Positions 43,782-52,772 are shown, numbered from the stretch's first letter. The stretch: 64,000 nucleotides of DNA from Acidovorax sp. T1 (GCF_002176815.1 NZ_CP021648.1:3480001-3544000), one strand, 5' to 3'. A program made the numbers and translations. The notes: generated by a model not told the origin, from the sequence alone.

Positions 43782-45794
43782 ATGGACCCCAATGCACTGC
43801 CTCAGGGCGGTGCGCCCGGCGCCCACCGGGTGGATACCTCACCATTATTAGGAACCGGAATGAAGACCACGTTCCCGCAACTGCTGCTCAAGCACGCCGC
43901 CGAGCGCCCCACGGCCCCGGCGCTGCGCGAAAAAGAATACGGCATCTGGCAAACATGGAGCTGGATGGATGCCGCACAGACCGTGCGCCTCATGGCCTGC
44001 GGCATGGCGGCGCTGGGCTTTCAGCGGGGCCAGAACCTCGCGCTGGTCGGCGACAACCGCCCCCACCTCTACATGGGCTTCATTGCGGCACAAAGCCTCG
44101 GCGGCGTGCCGATTCCGCTGTACCAGGATGCGGTGGCGTCCGAGATGGCCTTCGTGATGGAGGACGCTGAAGTCCGGTTCGTGTTCACCGAAAACCAGGA
44201 GCAGGTGGACAAGCTGCTCGAAGTGCGCGAAGCCCTGCCCGGCATCGCGCACATCATTTACGACGATCCACGCGGGCTGCGCGACTATGACCAGCCCGGC
44301 CTGATCAGCACCGAAAAGCTCAAGGCCATGGGCGCCGAATGGGACCGTGCCCACCCCGGCGCGTGGGAGGCCATGGTGGCCCAGAACCAGCCCGACGACG
44401 TGTCGGTGATCCTCTACACCTCGGGCACCACCGGCAAGCCCAAGGGCGTGTGCCAGACGCACGCCAGCTTCATCGGCTCGGCCCAGGGCGGCGTCGAGAT
44501 CGACGGACTGAACCCCGCCGACAACGTGATTTCCTACCTGCCCCCGGCCTGGGTGGGCGACCACCTGTTCTCGCTGGCGCAATGGCTGGTGGCGGGCTTC
44601 ACCATCAACTGCCCCGAGTCGGCCAGCACTGTCACCATCGACCTGCGTGAAATCGGCCCCACCTATTACTTCGCGCCCCCGCGGGTGTTCGAAGGCATGC
44701 TGACATCGGTCTCAATTCGCATGGAAGACGCGGCGCCCACCAAACGCTGGTTGTATGCCAAGTGCATGGCCCTGGCCCGGCGCGTGGGCTCCGACATCCT
44801 CGACGGCAAGCCTGTGGGCCTGTGGGACCGCGTGCTGTACCGCCTGGGCGATTTCGCCATCTACGGGCCGCTGCGCAATGTGCTGGGCCTGTCGCGGCTG
44901 CGGGTGGCCTACACGGCCGGCGCCGCCATCGGCCCCGATCTGTTCCGCTTCTTTCGCTCGATTGGCATCAACCTCAAGCAGCTGTATGGCCAGACCGAGA
45001 CCTGTGCCTATGTGTGCATCCAGAAGAACCGCCAGGTCAAGCTCAACACCGTGGGCCAGGCCGCGCCGGGCATCGAGCTCAAGATTGCCGACAACGGCGA
45101 GGTTCTGGTCAAGGGCGTATCGGTGCTCAAGGAATACTACAAGCGACCCGACGCCACCGCCGAGGTGATCGATGCCGAGGGCTACTTTCACACCGGCGAT
45201 GCGGGCGTGCTCGATGAAGACGGGCATCTGCGCATCATCGACCGCGCCAAGGACGTGGGCAAGCTCACTGGCGGCGCGATGTTCGCGCCCAACTACATCG
45301 AGAACAAGCTCAAATTTTTCCCGCAGATCAAGGAAGTGGTGTGCTTTGGCCATGGGCGCGATCAGGTGTGCGCCTTCATCAACATCGACTACGAAGCGGT
45401 GGGCAACTGGGCCGAGCGCCAGGGACTGCCCTACGGCGGCTATGTGGACCTGGCCTCCAAGCCGCCGGTGCTGCAGCTGATTGCCGACTGCATTGCCCAG
45501 GTCAACGCCGACCTGGCCGCCGAGGCCGGCATGGCCGACACCCAGGTGGCGCGCTTTCTGGTGCTGCACAAGGAACTGGACCCGGACGACGACGAGCTCA
45601 CCCGCACCCGCAAGGTGCGCCGCAACTTCATTGCCGAGAAATACGCCGTGCTGGTGCAAGCGCTCTACACCGGCAAAGCCGAGCAGTTCATTGAAACCCA
45701 GGTCAAGTTCGAGGATGGCCGCACCGGCAGCGTGAGCGCCACGCTCAAGATCCTGAACGCCAAGACCCATGCGCCCGCCAAGGCCGCCGCCTGA
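43782..45794 (+). CDS. Long-chain/aryl acyl-CoA synthetase (AMP-forming)
   Basis: 670 residues. ANL superfamily motifs: P-loop VSVILYTSGTTGKPKGVCQTH (about 219), SYLPPAWVGDHLFSLAQ, LYGQTETCAYVCIQ (A5), YFHTGDAGVLDEDGHLRIIDRAKDVGKLTGG (A7-A8). The sequence resembles the large FadD15-like group that commonly precedes liv transporter genes in Burkholderiales. It makes acyl-CoA from the free acid with ATP and CoA. Start at 43782, MDPNALPQ. livG follows after 17 bp, so the synthetase probably activates the acid imported by the adjoining ABC system. Confidence 0.9.
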   Translation: MDPNALPQGGAPGAHRVDTSPLLGTGMKTTFPQLLLKHAAERPTAPALREKEYGIWQTWSWMDAAQTVRLMACGMAALGFQRGQNLALVGDNRPHLYMGFIAAQSLGGVPIPLYQDAVASEMAFVMEDAEVRFVFTENQEQVDKLLEVREALPGIAHIIYDDPRGLRDYDQPGLISTEKLKAMGAEWDRAHPGAWEAMVAQNQPDDVSVILYTSGTTGKPKGVCQTHASFIGSAQGGVEIDGLNPADNVISYLPPAWVGDHLFSLAQWLVAGFTINCPESASTVTIDLREIGPTYYFAPPRVFEGMLTSVSIRMEDAAPTKRWLYAKCMALARRVGSDILDGKPVGLWDRVLYRLGDFAIYGPLRNVLGLSRLRVAYTAGAAIGPDLFRFFRSIGINLKQLYGQTETCAYVCIQKNRQVKLNTVGQAAPGIELKIADNGEVLVKGVSVLKEYYKRPDATAEVIDAEGYFHTGDAGVLDEDGHLRIIDRAKDVGKLTGGAMFAPNYIENKLKFFPQIKEVVCFGHGRDQVCAFINIDYEAVGNWAERQGLPYGGYVDLASKPPVLQLIADCIAQVNADLAAEAGMADTQVARFLVLHKELDPDDDELTRTRKVRRNFIAEKYAVLVQALYTGKAEQFIETQVKFEDGRTGSVSATLKILNAKTHAPAKAAA

Positions 45795-45811
45795 CCCACC
45801 GGAAGCAGCCC

Positions 45812-46597
45812 ATGACCCAAAAAAAGATTGGCGACGTCATCCTGGACGTCAAGAACATCAGCCTGCGCTTTGGCGGCGTGAAGGCGTTGACCGACATTTC
45901 GTTCAACGTGCGCGAGCACGAGGTCCGCGCCATCATCGGCCCCAACGGTGCCGGCAAGAGCTCCATGCTCAACTGCATCAACGGGGTGTATTCGCCGTCC
46001 GAAGGTTCCATCACCTTTCGCGGCAAGACTTTTGATCACATGAACAGCCGCCAAGTGGCCGAGATGGGCGTGGCGCGCACCTTCCAGAACCTGGCGCTGT
46101 TCAAGGGCATGAGCGTGATCGACAACATCATGACCGGCCGCAACCTCAAGATCAAAAGCAACCTGCTGCTGCAGGCGCTGCGCATCGGCCCTGCCGAGCG
46201 CGAGGAAATCCGCCACCGCGAATTTGTCGAGCACATCATCGACTTCCTTGAAATCCAGGCCTATCGCAAGACGCCCGTGGGCCAGTTGCCCTACGGCCTG
46301 CAAAAGCGCGTGGACCTGGGCCGGGCCCTGGCCATGGAGCCGCAGGTGCTGCTGCTCGACGAGCCCATGGCGGGCATGAACGTCGAGGAAAAGCAGGACA
46401 TGTGCCGCTTCATCCTGGACGTGAGCGCCGAGTTCGGCACCACCATCGTCCTGATCGAACACGACATGGGCGTGGTGATGGACATCTCGGACCGCGTGGT
46501 GGTGCTCGACTACGGCAAGAAGATCGGCGACGGCACGCCCGATGAAGTGCGCAACAACGAAGACGTGATCAGTGCCTATCTGGGCACCAGCCACTAA
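45812..46597 (+). CDS. livG: Branched-chain-amino-acid-type ABC importer ATPase (LivG)
   Basis: 261 residues. Walker A GPNGAGKSSMLN, Q-loop VARTFQNLALFKGMSVIDNIM, signature region LPYGLQKRVDLGRALA (a degenerate LSGGQ, common in this subgroup), Walker B VLLLDEPMAGMNVEEK, switch His LIEHDMGVVMDISDRVVVLDYG, and the LivG ending DGTPDEVRNNEDVISAYLG. It works with LivF at the cytoplasmic face. livG, livH and livM are spaced 16-31 bp apart. The solute is probably an organic acid rather than an amino acid, given the two CoA ligases in the operon. Confidence 0.92.
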   Translation: MTQKKIGDVILDVKNISLRFGGVKALTDISFNVREHEVRAIIGPNGAGKSSMLNCINGVYSPSEGSITFRGKTFDHMNSRQVAEMGVARTFQNLALFKGMSVIDNIMTGRNLKIKSNLLLQALRIGPAEREEIRHREFVEHIIDFLEIQAYRKTPVGQLPYGLQKRVDLGRALAMEPQVLLLDEPMAGMNVEEKQDMCRFILDVSAEFGTTIVLIEHDMGVVMDISDRVVVLDYGKKIGDGTPDEVRNNEDVISAYLGTSH

Positions 46598-46613
46598 GGG
46601 TCGGAGAAAACAC

Positions 46614-47543
46614 ATGGCATTCTTTCTTGAAACCCTCATTGGCGGCCTGATGGCCGGCATGCTGTATTCGCTGGTGGCGCTGGGCTTCGTGCTGATCTAC
46701 AAGGCCTCGGGCGTCTTCAACTTTGCGCAGGGCGCGATGGTGCTGTTCGCAGCCCTGGCCATGGCCCGCTTTGCCGAATTGGTCCCCGCCTGGACCGGCA
46801 TCGACAACGCAATAGCAACCACCCTGATCGCCTTCGTGATCGCGGGCACCTGCATGTTTCTGGTGGCCTGGCTGATCGAGAAACTGGTGCTGCGCCACCT
46901 GGTGAACCAGGAGGGTGCCACCCTGCTGATGGCCACGCTGGGCATCACCTACTTTCTCGAAGGCCTGGGGCAGACCCTGTTTGGCAGCGACATCTACAAG
47001 ATCGACATCGGCATGCCCAAGGAACCCATCTTCGTTTTCGATGGAATCTTTGAAGGCGGCATTTTGGTGAACAAGGAAGACATCATTGCCGCCGCCATTG
47101 CCGCTGCGCTGGTGGCGCTGCTCAGCGTTTTCTTTCAGAAGACCTCCACCGGCCGCGCGCTGCGCGCCGTGGCAGACGACCACCAGGCGGCGCAATCCAT
47201 CGGCATTCCGCTCAACCGCATCTGGGTGATCGTGTGGTGCGTGGCGGGCGTGGTGGCCCTGGTGGCCGGAATGATCTGGGGCAGCAAGCTCGGTGTGCAG
47301 TTCTCGCTGACCACGGTGGCGCTACGCGCCTTGCCGGTGGTGATCCTGGGCGGCCTGACCTCGGTGCCCGGCGCCATCATCGGCGGGCTGATCATCGGCG
47401 TGGGCGAGAAGCTCTCGGAGGTGTACCTGGGCCCGTTCGTGGGCGGGGGCATCGAGATCTGGTTTGCGTATGTGCTGGCGCTGGTGTTTCTCTTGTTCAG
47501 GCCTCAGGGTCTGTTCGGGGAGAAGATCATCGACCGCGTGTAA
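46614..47543 (+). CDS. livH: LivH-type ABC permease
   Basis: 309 residues, about eight membrane helices. LivH features: MAGMLYSLVALGFVLIYKASGVFNFAQGAMVLFAA at the N-terminus and the docking loop TSTGRALRAVADDHQAAQSIGIPLNRIWVIVWCVAGVVALVAGM. The C-terminus (IWFAYVLALVFLLFRPQGLFGEKIIDRV) is typical. The chosen ATG (46614) follows TCGGAG. It forms the channel with LivM. Confidence 0.93.
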   Translation: MAFFLETLIGGLMAGMLYSLVALGFVLIYKASGVFNFAQGAMVLFAALAMARFAELVPAWTGIDNAIATTLIAFVIAGTCMFLVAWLIEKLVLRHLVNQEGATLLMATLGITYFLEGLGQTLFGSDIYKIDIGMPKEPIFVFDGIFEGGILVNKEDIIAAAIAAALVALLSVFFQKTSTGRALRAVADDHQAAQSIGIPLNRIWVIVWCVAGVVALVAGMIWGSKLGVQFSLTTVALRALPVVILGGLTSVPGAIIGGLIIGVGEKLSEVYLGPFVGGGIEIWFAYVLALVFLLFRPQGLFGEKIIDRV

Positions 47544-47574
47544 GCCATAACAACAAGAACACAGGGGACACACC

Positions 47575-48651
47575 ATGCTCTACCGCGAAAACGGCCAGTT
47601 CAAGACCAGCTACCGCGCCGACCAGCAGATCTTTCCGATCGCGCAGGACCGCATCGCCATCGGCATCATCCTGGCCATTGCCTTCATCGCCGTGCCCATG
47701 CTGGCCAGCGACTACATCTTCCGCGCCATCCTGATCCCCTTCGTCATCATGGCGCTGGCGGCCCTGGGGGTGAACATCCTGGTGGGCTACTGCGGCCAGA
47801 TCTCGCTGGGCTCGGGCGCCTTCATGGCCGTGGGGGCCTATGGCGCCTACAACTTCTTCGTGCGCTTTCCGGGCATGCCGCTCATTCCGGCATTGATCCT
47901 GGGCGGGCTGTGCGCCACGTTCTTCGGCATCCTGTTCGGGCTGCCCAGCCTGCGGGTGAAGGGCCTGTATCTGGCCGTGGCCACGCTGGCGGCGCAGTTC
48001 TTCAGCGACTGGATGTTCCTGCGCATCAAGTGGTTCACCAACAACTCCGACTCAGGTTCGGTGTCGGTCAACAACCTGCAGGTGCTGGGCATGCCCATCG
48101 AAAGCGCCACCAGCAAATACATCTTCTGCCTGGCGCTGCTGGTGGTCGTCGCCCTGCTGGCCAAAAACCTGGTGCGTGGCGCGATTGGCCGCGAATGGAT
48201 GGCAATCCGCGACATGGACGTGGCCGCCGCCGTGATCGGCATTCGCCCCATGTACGCCAAGCTCAGTGCGTTTGCCGTGAGTTCCTTCATCATCGGCATG
48301 GCTGGCGCCCTGTGGGCCTTTGTGCACCTGGGCGCCTGGGAGCCGGCCGCATTTTCGGTGGAAATTTCGTTCCGGCTGCTGTTCATGGTGATCATTGGCG
48401 GCCTCGGTTCCATCATGGGCGGCTTCTTTGGCGCGGCATTCATCGTGGTGCTGCCCATCGTGCTCAACCAGTTTTTGCCCGCCCTGGTTGGCATGTTTGG
48501 CATCGAGATATCCACCGCCGGGGTGTCGCATGCCGAGCTGATGATTTTCGGCGCGCTGATCGTGTGGTTCCTGATCGTGGAGCCCCATGGCCTGGCCAAG
48601 CTGTGGTCCACCGCCAAGCAAAAGCTGCGCCTGTGGCCCTTCCCGCATTGA
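47575..48651 (+). CDS. livM: LivM-type ABC permease
   Basis: 358 residues. A hydrophilic lead of about 35 residues precedes the helices. LivM signatures: GVNILVGYCGQISLGSGAFMAVGAYGAYNF (about 62-91), FGLPSLRVKGLYLAVATLAAQFF, and the EAA-like RGAIGREWMAIRDMDVAAAVIGIRPMYAKLSAFAVSSFIIGMAGAL. An unusually long loop (about 145-175) lies in the middle. The ATG follows GGGGA. It is the second channel subunit of the operon's transporter. Confidence 0.93.
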   Translation: MLYRENGQFKTSYRADQQIFPIAQDRIAIGIILAIAFIAVPMLASDYIFRAILIPFVIMALAALGVNILVGYCGQISLGSGAFMAVGAYGAYNFFVRFPGMPLIPALILGGLCATFFGILFGLPSLRVKGLYLAVATLAAQFFSDWMFLRIKWFTNNSDSGSVSVNNLQVLGMPIESATSKYIFCLALLVVVALLAKNLVRGAIGREWMAIRDMDVAAAVIGIRPMYAKLSAFAVSSFIIGMAGALWAFVHLGAWEPAAFSVEISFRLLFMVIIGGLGSIMGGFFGAAFIVVLPIVLNQFLPALVGMFGIEISTAGVSHAELMIFGALIVWFLIVEPHGLAKLWSTAKQKLRLWPFPH

Positions 48652-48697
48652 TTGATTTCCCCCCGTGCTTCAACACATTCATCCAAAGGAGACATCC

Positions 48698-50026
48698 ATG
48701 AAGCTTTCGAAAATCGTGATCGCCGCTGCGGTGGTTGCTGCCGGCGCCTCGTCCATTGCGACGAGCGCCTTCGCGCAAGCCAAGGAGCAGTTCTTCCCGC
48801 TGCTGTCGTACCGCACCGGCCCCTATGCACCCAACGGTGTGCCATGGGCCAACGGCAAGCAGGACTACATCAAGATGATCAACGCCCGCGACGGCGGCAT
48901 CAACGGCGTGAAGCTCACCTTTGAAGAATGTGAAACCGGCTATGCCACCGACCGTGGCGTGGAATGCTACGAGCGCCTCAAGAGCCGCCCCGGCGTGTCG
49001 CTGTTCGACCCCCAGGCCACCGGCATCACGTTTGCACTGACCGAAAAAGCCCCCGTGGACAAGATCCCGCTGATGACGCTGGGCTACGGCCTGTCGGTGG
49101 CGCAGGACGGCCAGGCGTTCAAGTGGAATTTCCCCTATATGGGCAGCTACTGGACCGGTGCTGACATCCTGATCCAGCATATCGGCAAGACCGCTGGCGG
49201 CCTGGACAAGCTCAAGGGCAAGAAGATCGCACTGGTCTACCACGACAGCCCGTTCGGCAAAGAGCCCATCCCACTGCTGCAGGAACGCGCCAAGATGCAC
49301 GGCTTTGAGCTGCAGATGCTGCCCGTGACCGCGCCCGGCGTGGAGCAAAAGGCCACCTGGCTGCAGGTGCGCCAGAGCCGCCCGGACTATGTTCTGCTGT
49401 GGGGCTGGGGCGTGATGAACTCCACCGCCTTGAAGGAAGCGCAGGCCACGGGCTTCCCGCGCGACAAGCTGTATGGCGTGTGGTGGGCCGGCGCCGAGCC
49501 TGATGTGCGCGATGTGGGCGAAGGCGCCAAGGGCTACCACGCCCTGGCGCTCAACGGCTACGGCACGCAATCGAAGGTCATCCAGGACATCCTCAAGAAC
49601 GTGCACGACAAGGGCCAGGGCACGGGCCCCAAGGATGAAGTGGGCTCCGTGCTCTACACGCGCGGCGTAATCATCCAGATGCTGGCCGTCGAAGCCGTGC
49701 GCCGTGCGCAGGAGCGCTTTGGCAAGGGCAAGGTCATGACCGGCGAGCAGGTGCGCTGGGGCATGGAAAACCTGGCCCTCGACCAGAAGAAACTGGATGC
49801 GCCGGGTTTCAAGGACCTGATGCGTCCGCTGTCCACCAGCTGCGCCGACCACATGGGATCGACCTGGGCACGGGTGCACACCTGGGATGGCAAGAAGTTC
49901 AACTTCTCGTCCGACTGGTACCAGGCCGATGAGCAGATCCTCAAGCCCATGATCAAGGCCGGCGCCGACAAGTACCTGGCCGACAAGAAGATGACGCGCA
50001 GGGATGCGGCGGACTGCCAGAGCTAA
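48698..50026 (+). CDS. livK: LivK-type periplasmic binding protein
   Basis: 442 residues, longer than amino-acid LivK (about 370) and close to the receptors used for aromatic and other carboxylic acids. The signal peptide is MKLSKIVIAAAVVAAGASSIATSAFAQA. The type I periplasmic fold starts QFFPLLSYRTGPYAPNGVPWANGKQDYIKMINARDGGINGVKLTFEECETGY and continues KKIALVYHDSPFGKEPIPLLQERAKMHG. AGGAG lies upstream of the ATG. It sits between livM and livF and sets the specificity of the system, which cannot be read from sequence. Confidence 0.9.
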   Translation: MKLSKIVIAAAVVAAGASSIATSAFAQAKEQFFPLLSYRTGPYAPNGVPWANGKQDYIKMINARDGGINGVKLTFEECETGYATDRGVECYERLKSRPGVSLFDPQATGITFALTEKAPVDKIPLMTLGYGLSVAQDGQAFKWNFPYMGSYWTGADILIQHIGKTAGGLDKLKGKKIALVYHDSPFGKEPIPLLQERAKMHGFELQMLPVTAPGVEQKATWLQVRQSRPDYVLLWGWGVMNSTALKEAQATGFPRDKLYGVWWAGAEPDVRDVGEGAKGYHALALNGYGTQSKVIQDILKNVHDKGQGTGPKDEVGSVLYTRGVIIQMLAVEAVRRAQERFGKGKVMTGEQVRWGMENLALDQKKLDAPGFKDLMRPLSTSCADHMGSTWARVHTWDGKKFNFSSDWYQADEQILKPMIKAGADKYLADKKMTRRDAADCQS

Positions 50027-50031
50027 GTACA

Positions 50032-50131
50032 TCCCCCTGAGGCGCTGACGCGCCTTCCCCCTTCTCTCTTAGCGCTTCACGCTGCGGGAAGGGGGACAAC
50101 GCCAGCGCGGCGGGGCGGCCCTTGCGCGGCG
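50032..50131 (+). repeat. GC-rich repeat family 2, copy between livK and livF
   Basis: TCCCCCTGAGGCGCTGACGC, GCGCCTTCCCCCTTC and, after a short loop, GGGAAGGGGGAC form nested stems; then GCCAGCGCGGCGGGGCGG and CCCTTGCGCGGC. It starts six bases after the livK stop and occupies most of the 222-bp gap to livF. It may attenuate or process the mRNA here. Confidence 0.7.
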
Positions 50132-50194
50132 TTCCTCGCCTGGGCCGCGACAGTTTTTGTGGCCAGTGAACAGCGGTTGCTTTTTTGGCAGCCG

Positions 50195-50231
50195 CCAATC
50201 CAAAGGGTTGTGCAACAGCTCTTTGGATTGG
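50195..50231 (+). promoter_or_regulatory. Stem-loop in the livF leader
   Basis: Perfect 11-bp stem CCAATCCAAAG (50195-50205) and CTTTGGATTGG (50221-50231) with a 15-nt loop, ending 17 nt before the livF ATG, right in front of its AGGAAGG ribosome site. In mRNA it would be close enough to affect ribosome access or stop 3-to-5 decay. Confidence 0.5.
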
Positions 50232-50248
50232 TACAGGAAGGCAACACC

Positions 50249-51061
50249 ATGGACTCCAACAGCAATATCGTTCTCAACGTCAACGGCATCGAGGTCATCT
50301 ACAACCATGTGATCCTGGTGCTCAAGGGCGTCTCGCTGCAGGTGCCGCAGGGCGCGATTGTGGCAATCCTGGGCGGCAACGGGGCAGGCAAGACGACCAC
50401 GTTGCGCGCCATCTCCAACCTGCTCAAGGGCGAGCGGGGCGAGGTGACCAAAGGCACCATCGAGCTGCGCGGCGAGCGCATCGAAAACCTCTCGCCGGCC
50501 GACCTGGTGCAGCGCGGCGTGGTGCAGGTGATGGAGGGGCGCCACTGCTTTGCCCACCTGACCATCGAAGAGAACCTGATGACGGGCTCCTACACCCGCA
50601 CCAGCAAGGCCGAGATCGCGGCCAACCTGGAGAAGGTCTACAACTATTTTCCGCGCCTGAAAACGCGCCGCACCTCGCAGGCGGCCTATACCTCGGGCGG
50701 CGAGCAGCAGATGTGTGCCATTGGCCGCGCGCTCATGGCCAACCCCAGCGTGGTGCTGCTCGACGAGCCGTCCATGGGGCTGGCGCCCCAGATCGTGGAA
50801 GAGGTGTTCAACATCGTCAAAGACCTGAACGCCAAGGAGAAGGTCACCTTCCTGCTGGCCGAGCAGAACACCAACATGGCCCTCAAATATGCCGACTACG
50901 GCTACATCATGGAAAGCGGCCGCGTGGTGATGGATGGCGCCGCCAGCGATCTGGCCAACAACGAAGACGTGAAAGAGTTCTACCTGGGCGTGGGCGGCGG
51001 TGAGCGCAAGAGCTTCAAGGACGTCAAGAGCTACAAGCGCCGCAAGCGCTGGTTGGCTTGA
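50249..51061 (+). CDS. livF: LivF-type ABC ATPase
   Basis: 270 residues. Walker [20 protein letters not shown]-loop GVVQVMEGRHCFAHLTIEENL, signature YTSGGEQQMCAIGRALM, Walker B VVLLDEPSMGLAPQ, switch region FLLAEQNTNMALKYADYGYIMESGRVVMDG. A basic tail (SFKDVKSYKRRKRWLA) extends beyond normal LivF by about 25 residues. It pairs with LivG. The gene is bracketed by two copies of repeat family 2, and the 222-bp gap before it breaks the otherwise compact operon. Confidence 0.92.
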   Translation: MDSNSNIVLNVNGIEVIYNHVILVLKGVSLQVPQGAIVAILGGNGAGKTTTLRAISNLLKGERGEVTKGTIELRGERIENLSPADLVQRGVVQVMEGRHCFAHLTIEENLMTGSYTRTSKAEIAANLEKVYNYFPRLKTRRTSQAAYTSGGEQQMCAIGRALMANPSVVLLDEPSMGLAPQIVEEVFNIVKDLNAKEKVTFLLAEQNTNMALKYADYGYIMESGRVVMDGAASDLANNEDVKEFYLGVGGGERKSFKDVKSYKRRKRWLA

Positions 51062-51065
51062 GGAG

Positions 51066-51106
51066 CCCCCTGTGGCGCTGCGCGCCTTCCCCCTCAGGGG
51101 GACGCA
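51066..51106 (+). repeat. GC-rich repeat family 2, copy after livF
   Basis: GCCCCCTGTGGCGCTGCGCGCC then TTCCCCCTCAGGGGGACGC: CCCCCT and AGGGGG arms enclose an inner GGCGC/GCGCC. It begins 4 bp after the livF stop and could serve as its transcript end. Confidence 0.7.
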
Positions 51107-51207
51107 CCCAGTGACCTGGCAGAGCCAGTTCCACGGGCGCGCTGGTGGGGCAGCGCGGGCTACGAGGGCCATGTTCTTTTTCAGGCTTCGGACGATTTCA
51201 CTCTCAA

Positions 51208-51254
51208 TTTCATAGCTGCTTGCGCTTGATGGATAAGCGCTAGAGGCCAATTTC
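51208..51254 (+). repeat. Small palindromic repeat family 1, copy 6
   Basis: TTTCATAGCTGCTTGCGCTTG, loop, then ATAAGCGCTAGAGGCCAATTTCAC, in the leader of the PaaK-like gene; it ends about 30 bp before its ATG. Confidence 0.85.
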
Positions 51255-51284
51255 ACTTCAACCACCTCACAAGGAAACCCAGGC

Positions 51285-52532
51285 ATGAGCACGTTCTATG
51301 ACGCCCTGGAAACGCGCAGCCCCGCCGAGCGCGAAGCGGCCTTGATGGCGGCGCTGCCGCAGCAGATCGCCCATGCCCAAAAGGCATCGCCCGCTTTTGC
51401 CGGCATCCTGGCTGGTGTGGATGCAACCACCATCACCGGCCGCGCAGCCCTGGCGCAGCTGCCCGTCACCCGCAAGTACGAGCTGCTGGAGCGCCAGCAG
51501 GCGGGCCGCGCAGCCAGCGTATTCGGTGGGTTCAGCGCGCTGGGCTTTGGGCCTGGCATGACCCGCGTGTTCGCCAGCCCCGGCACCATCTATGAGCCCG
51601 AGGGCACGCGGCGCGACTACTGGCGCATGGCGCGGGCCATTTACGCGGCGGGGTTTCGCAGCGGCGAGCTGATCCACAACAGCTTCAGCTACCACTTCGT
51701 GCCCGCGGGCTCGATGATGGAAACCGGCGCACACGCGCTGGGCTGCACTGTTTTCCCCGGCGGCACCGGGCAGACCGAGCAGCAAGTGCAGGCCATGGCC
51801 GAGCTGCAGCCTGCGGGCTACATCGGCACGCCCAGTTTTCTGAAAATCATCGTCGAAAAGGCTGCCGAGATGGGCGTGGCGCTGCCCACAGTGACCAAGG
51901 CGCTGGTGTCGGGCGAGGCCTTTCCGCCATCGCTACGCGACTGGTTTGCCGAGCGCGGCATTGCGGGCTACCAGTGCTACGCCACAGCCGACCTGGGCCT
52001 GATTGCTTATGAAACCTCGGCCCGTGAAGGCTTGGTGCTCGATGAAGGCGTGATCGTCGAGATCGTGCGCCCCGGCACCGGCGACCCGGTGCCCGAAGGC
52101 GAAGTGGGCGAACTCGTGGTGACCACGCTCAACCCCGACTACCCGCTGATCCGTTTCGGCACCGGCGACCTCTCGGCGGTGCTGCCAGGCCCCTGCCCCA
52201 CGGGCCGCACCAACACCCGCATCAAGGGCTGGATGGGCCGCGCCGACCAGACCACCAAGGTGCGCGGCATGTTCGTGCATCCCGCCCAGATTGCCACCAT
52301 CGCACGCCGGTTTCCGCAGGTGCTGCGGGCCCGGCTGGTGGTCAGCGGCGAAATGGCCAGCGACCAGATGGTGCTGCAGGTCGAGACCCATGAAACCGCC
52401 GAGGGCTTTGCGCGCCAGCTCGCCGAGGTCGTGCGCGAAGTGACGAAGCTGCGCAGCGAGGTGCAGATGGTGGCCCCAGGCACCCTGCCCAACGATGGCC
52501 GCGTGATTGAGGACGCGCGCAGCTATCGCTAA
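51285..52532 (+). CDS. PaaK-like CoA ligase (AMP-binding, phenylacetate-CoA ligase family)
   Basis: 415 residues, the length of PaaK enzymes. Family segments: RVFASPGTIYEPEGTRRDYWRMARAIYAAGF, NSFSYHFVPAGSMMETGAHALGCTVFPGGTGQTEQQVQ, TKALVSGEAFPPSLRDWF, YQCYATADLGLIAYET, and the C-terminal LIRFGTGDLSAVL, IKGWMGRADQTTKVRGMFVHPAQI. The classical SSGTTG phosphate loop is replaced by ASPGTIYEP, a variant seen in this subgroup. It probably activates an aromatic or related acid to its CoA ester. It lies 220 bp after livF on the same strand and supports an organic-acid role for the transporter. Confidence 0.88.
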   Translation: MSTFYDALETRSPAEREAALMAALPQQIAHAQKASPAFAGILAGVDATTITGRAALAQLPVTRKYELLERQQAGRAASVFGGFSALGFGPGMTRVFASPGTIYEPEGTRRDYWRMARAIYAAGFRSGELIHNSFSYHFVPAGSMMETGAHALGCTVFPGGTGQTEQQVQAMAELQPAGYIGTPSFLKIIVEKAAEMGVALPTVTKALVSGEAFPPSLRDWFAERGIAGYQCYATADLGLIAYETSAREGLVLDEGVIVEIVRPGTGDPVPEGEVGELVVTTLNPDYPLIRFGTGDLSAVLPGPCPTGRTNTRIKGWMGRADQTTKVRGMFVHPAQIATIARRFPQVLRARLVVSGEMASDQMVLQVETHETAEGFARQLAEVVREVTKLRSEVQMVAPGTLPNDGRVIEDARSYR

Positions 52533-52628
52533 AAAAGCGCCCCCGGCGCGCTGGAGCCAGCGCAACAACCGTGCGGGATGGCAACCCACCCCCACAATCC
52601 GACTGGGGTTTACCCTTATTTTGCTCTT

Positions 52629-52678
52629 TTATTGATAGCTACTTGCGCTTGCCAGATATGCGCTAGAGGCCAATATTA
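52629..52678 (+). repeat. Small palindromic repeat family 1, copy 7
   Basis: TTATTGATAGCTACTTGCGC, loop, then ATGCGCTAGAGGCCAATATTA, in the gap between the PaaK-like gene and the promoter of the Bug receptor gene. Confidence 0.85.
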
Positions 52679-52691
52679 ATAAAATTCATCC

Positions 52692-52720
52692 TTGACAAGC
52701 GTTCAGTGCTTTCCTGCATA
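52692..52720 (+). promoter_or_regulatory. Sigma-70-type promoter of the Bug receptor gene
   Basis: TTGACA (52692-52697), 17-bp spacer, TGCATA (52715-52720). It is 53 bp upstream of the GTG start and right after repeat copy 7. Confidence 0.6.
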
Positions 52721-52772
52721 CCCGCTGGATGGAGACTCGCTATCATCGCGCCTCTGATTACAGGAGCATTCC

